From positions 3,968,001 to 4,032,000 of the forward strand of contig JAQSEB010000002.1 in assembly GCA_030063045.1 (NCBI GenBank): a DNA stretch of 64,000 bases, in the 5' to 3' direction. Every line of letters starts with the position of its first letter. Within the stretch, counting starts at the first letter, position 1. Position numbers and translations under genes: made by a program. Below the pieces are notes generated by a model. That model did not search any database, was not told the DNA's origin, and was given only the letters and a program-made list of their open reading frames with translations. Positions 63,901 through 64,000 of this stretch are shown in pieces. The stretch is from Pratylenchus scribneri (lineage: Eukaryota > Nematoda > Chromadorea > Rhabditida > Pratylenchidae).

Positions 63901-64000
63901 TAAAATTCTTTTTCCCTAAAGAAATTAATTAATCGACCCTAAAATAAATTTTTTTAGCCTAATAAGATTCTTATTCCCTAAAGACATTAATTAATTGACC
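54931..64000. repeat. diverged satellite block mixing 83-bp and 61/62-bp monomers, continues past window end
   Basis: From about 54931 the core changes from CCTAAGGATATTAATT to CCTAAAGACATTAATT or CCTAAAGAAATTAATT. Long monomers (83 bp; 82 bp when GCCTAATAAG replaces GCCTAGATAAG) carry GACCCTATAAGTTACTTAG. Short monomers carry CGACCCTAAAATAAAT (62 bp) or CGACCTTAAATAAAT (61 bp) and lack 20 bp of the long form. The mixture is ordered into higher-order repeats from about 57.5 kb. The array is still running at the last base. Confidence 0.97.
57581..62270. repeat. 1,090-bp higher-order repeat in the mixed satellite
   Basis: Marker: the long-monomer string CCCTATAAGTTACTTAG. It occurs at 57581, 57910, 58300, 58506, 58588, 58671, 59000, 59390, 59596, 59678, 59761, 60090, 60297, 60687, 60893, 60975, 61058, 61387, 61900, 62106, 62188, 62271. 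Spacings repeat as 329, 390, 206, 82, 83, summing to 1,090 bp, in two successive exact copies (57581-58670, 58671-59760). Later copies are 1,297 bp (one extra 207-bp block) and 1,213 bp (an extra 123 bp). Confidence 0.93.

Noticed and set aside
15014..64000. Telomeric repeat or chromosome end
   Set aside because: No TTAGGC-type short repeats occur; the unit is 61-83 bp. A subtelomeric position cannot be judged from this window.

Overview
The window is from a nematode genome, most likely a tylenchid plant parasite such as a cyst or root-knot nematode. It shows AT-rich intergenic DNA, many introns of 40-60 bp with TTTCAG-like acceptors, tight gene spacing, and intact orthologues of conserved eukaryotic genes. 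The genus is inferred, not proven. The window has two parts: a compact gene-bearing part (1-15,013) and a very large tandem satellite (15,014-64,000, running off the right edge).

Gene part. A LEM-domain inner nuclear membrane protein of the MAN1/LEM-2 type (+, 247-4099, 10 exons, 547 aa) converges on ER processing alpha-glucosidase I (MOGS, GH63; -, 8775-4259, 13 exons, 802 aa). Upstream of MOGS on the same strand lies the U2 snRNP splicing factor SF3A2 (-, 10160-8979, 6 exons, 247 aa). Only about 200 bp separate SF3A2 and MOGS, a spacing that fits a nematode operon. I rebuilt every exon by hand. In all three genes the GT..AG junction phases and total lengths close exactly.

Beyond SF3A2 comes a 1,024-bp inverted-terminal-repeat element with a TTA target duplication. 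It contains a perfect 68-bp palindrome. Next are two tandem members of an uncharacterised F-box-like family: a 5'-truncated copy (11602-12260) and an intact seven-exon gene (12556-14860, 478 aa). The intact protein is an internal duplication of a domain of about 190 residues.

Introns and spacers are full of small repeats: a hAT-type MITE with an 8-bp target duplication (2489-2840), a related fragment at 10255-10482, three tRNA-like B-box repeats in introns of three adjacent genes, a 12-bp-TIR MITE in a MOGS intron, a GC-rich candidate MITE, and two MOGS intron minisatellites.

Satellite part. About 49 kb (77% of the window) is one satellite family with no genes. From 15,014 to about 54,930 the monomer is 83 bp (about 480 copies), in two main variants that locally lock into a 166-bp dimer. 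From about 54,930 onward a diverged 83-bp form is mixed with 61/62-bp monomers made by a 20-bp internal deletion. These form a higher-order repeat of exactly 1,090 bp. The satellite begins at a sharp junction just 3' of the intact F-box-like gene. This layered satellite, with its readable history, is the most unusual content of the window.
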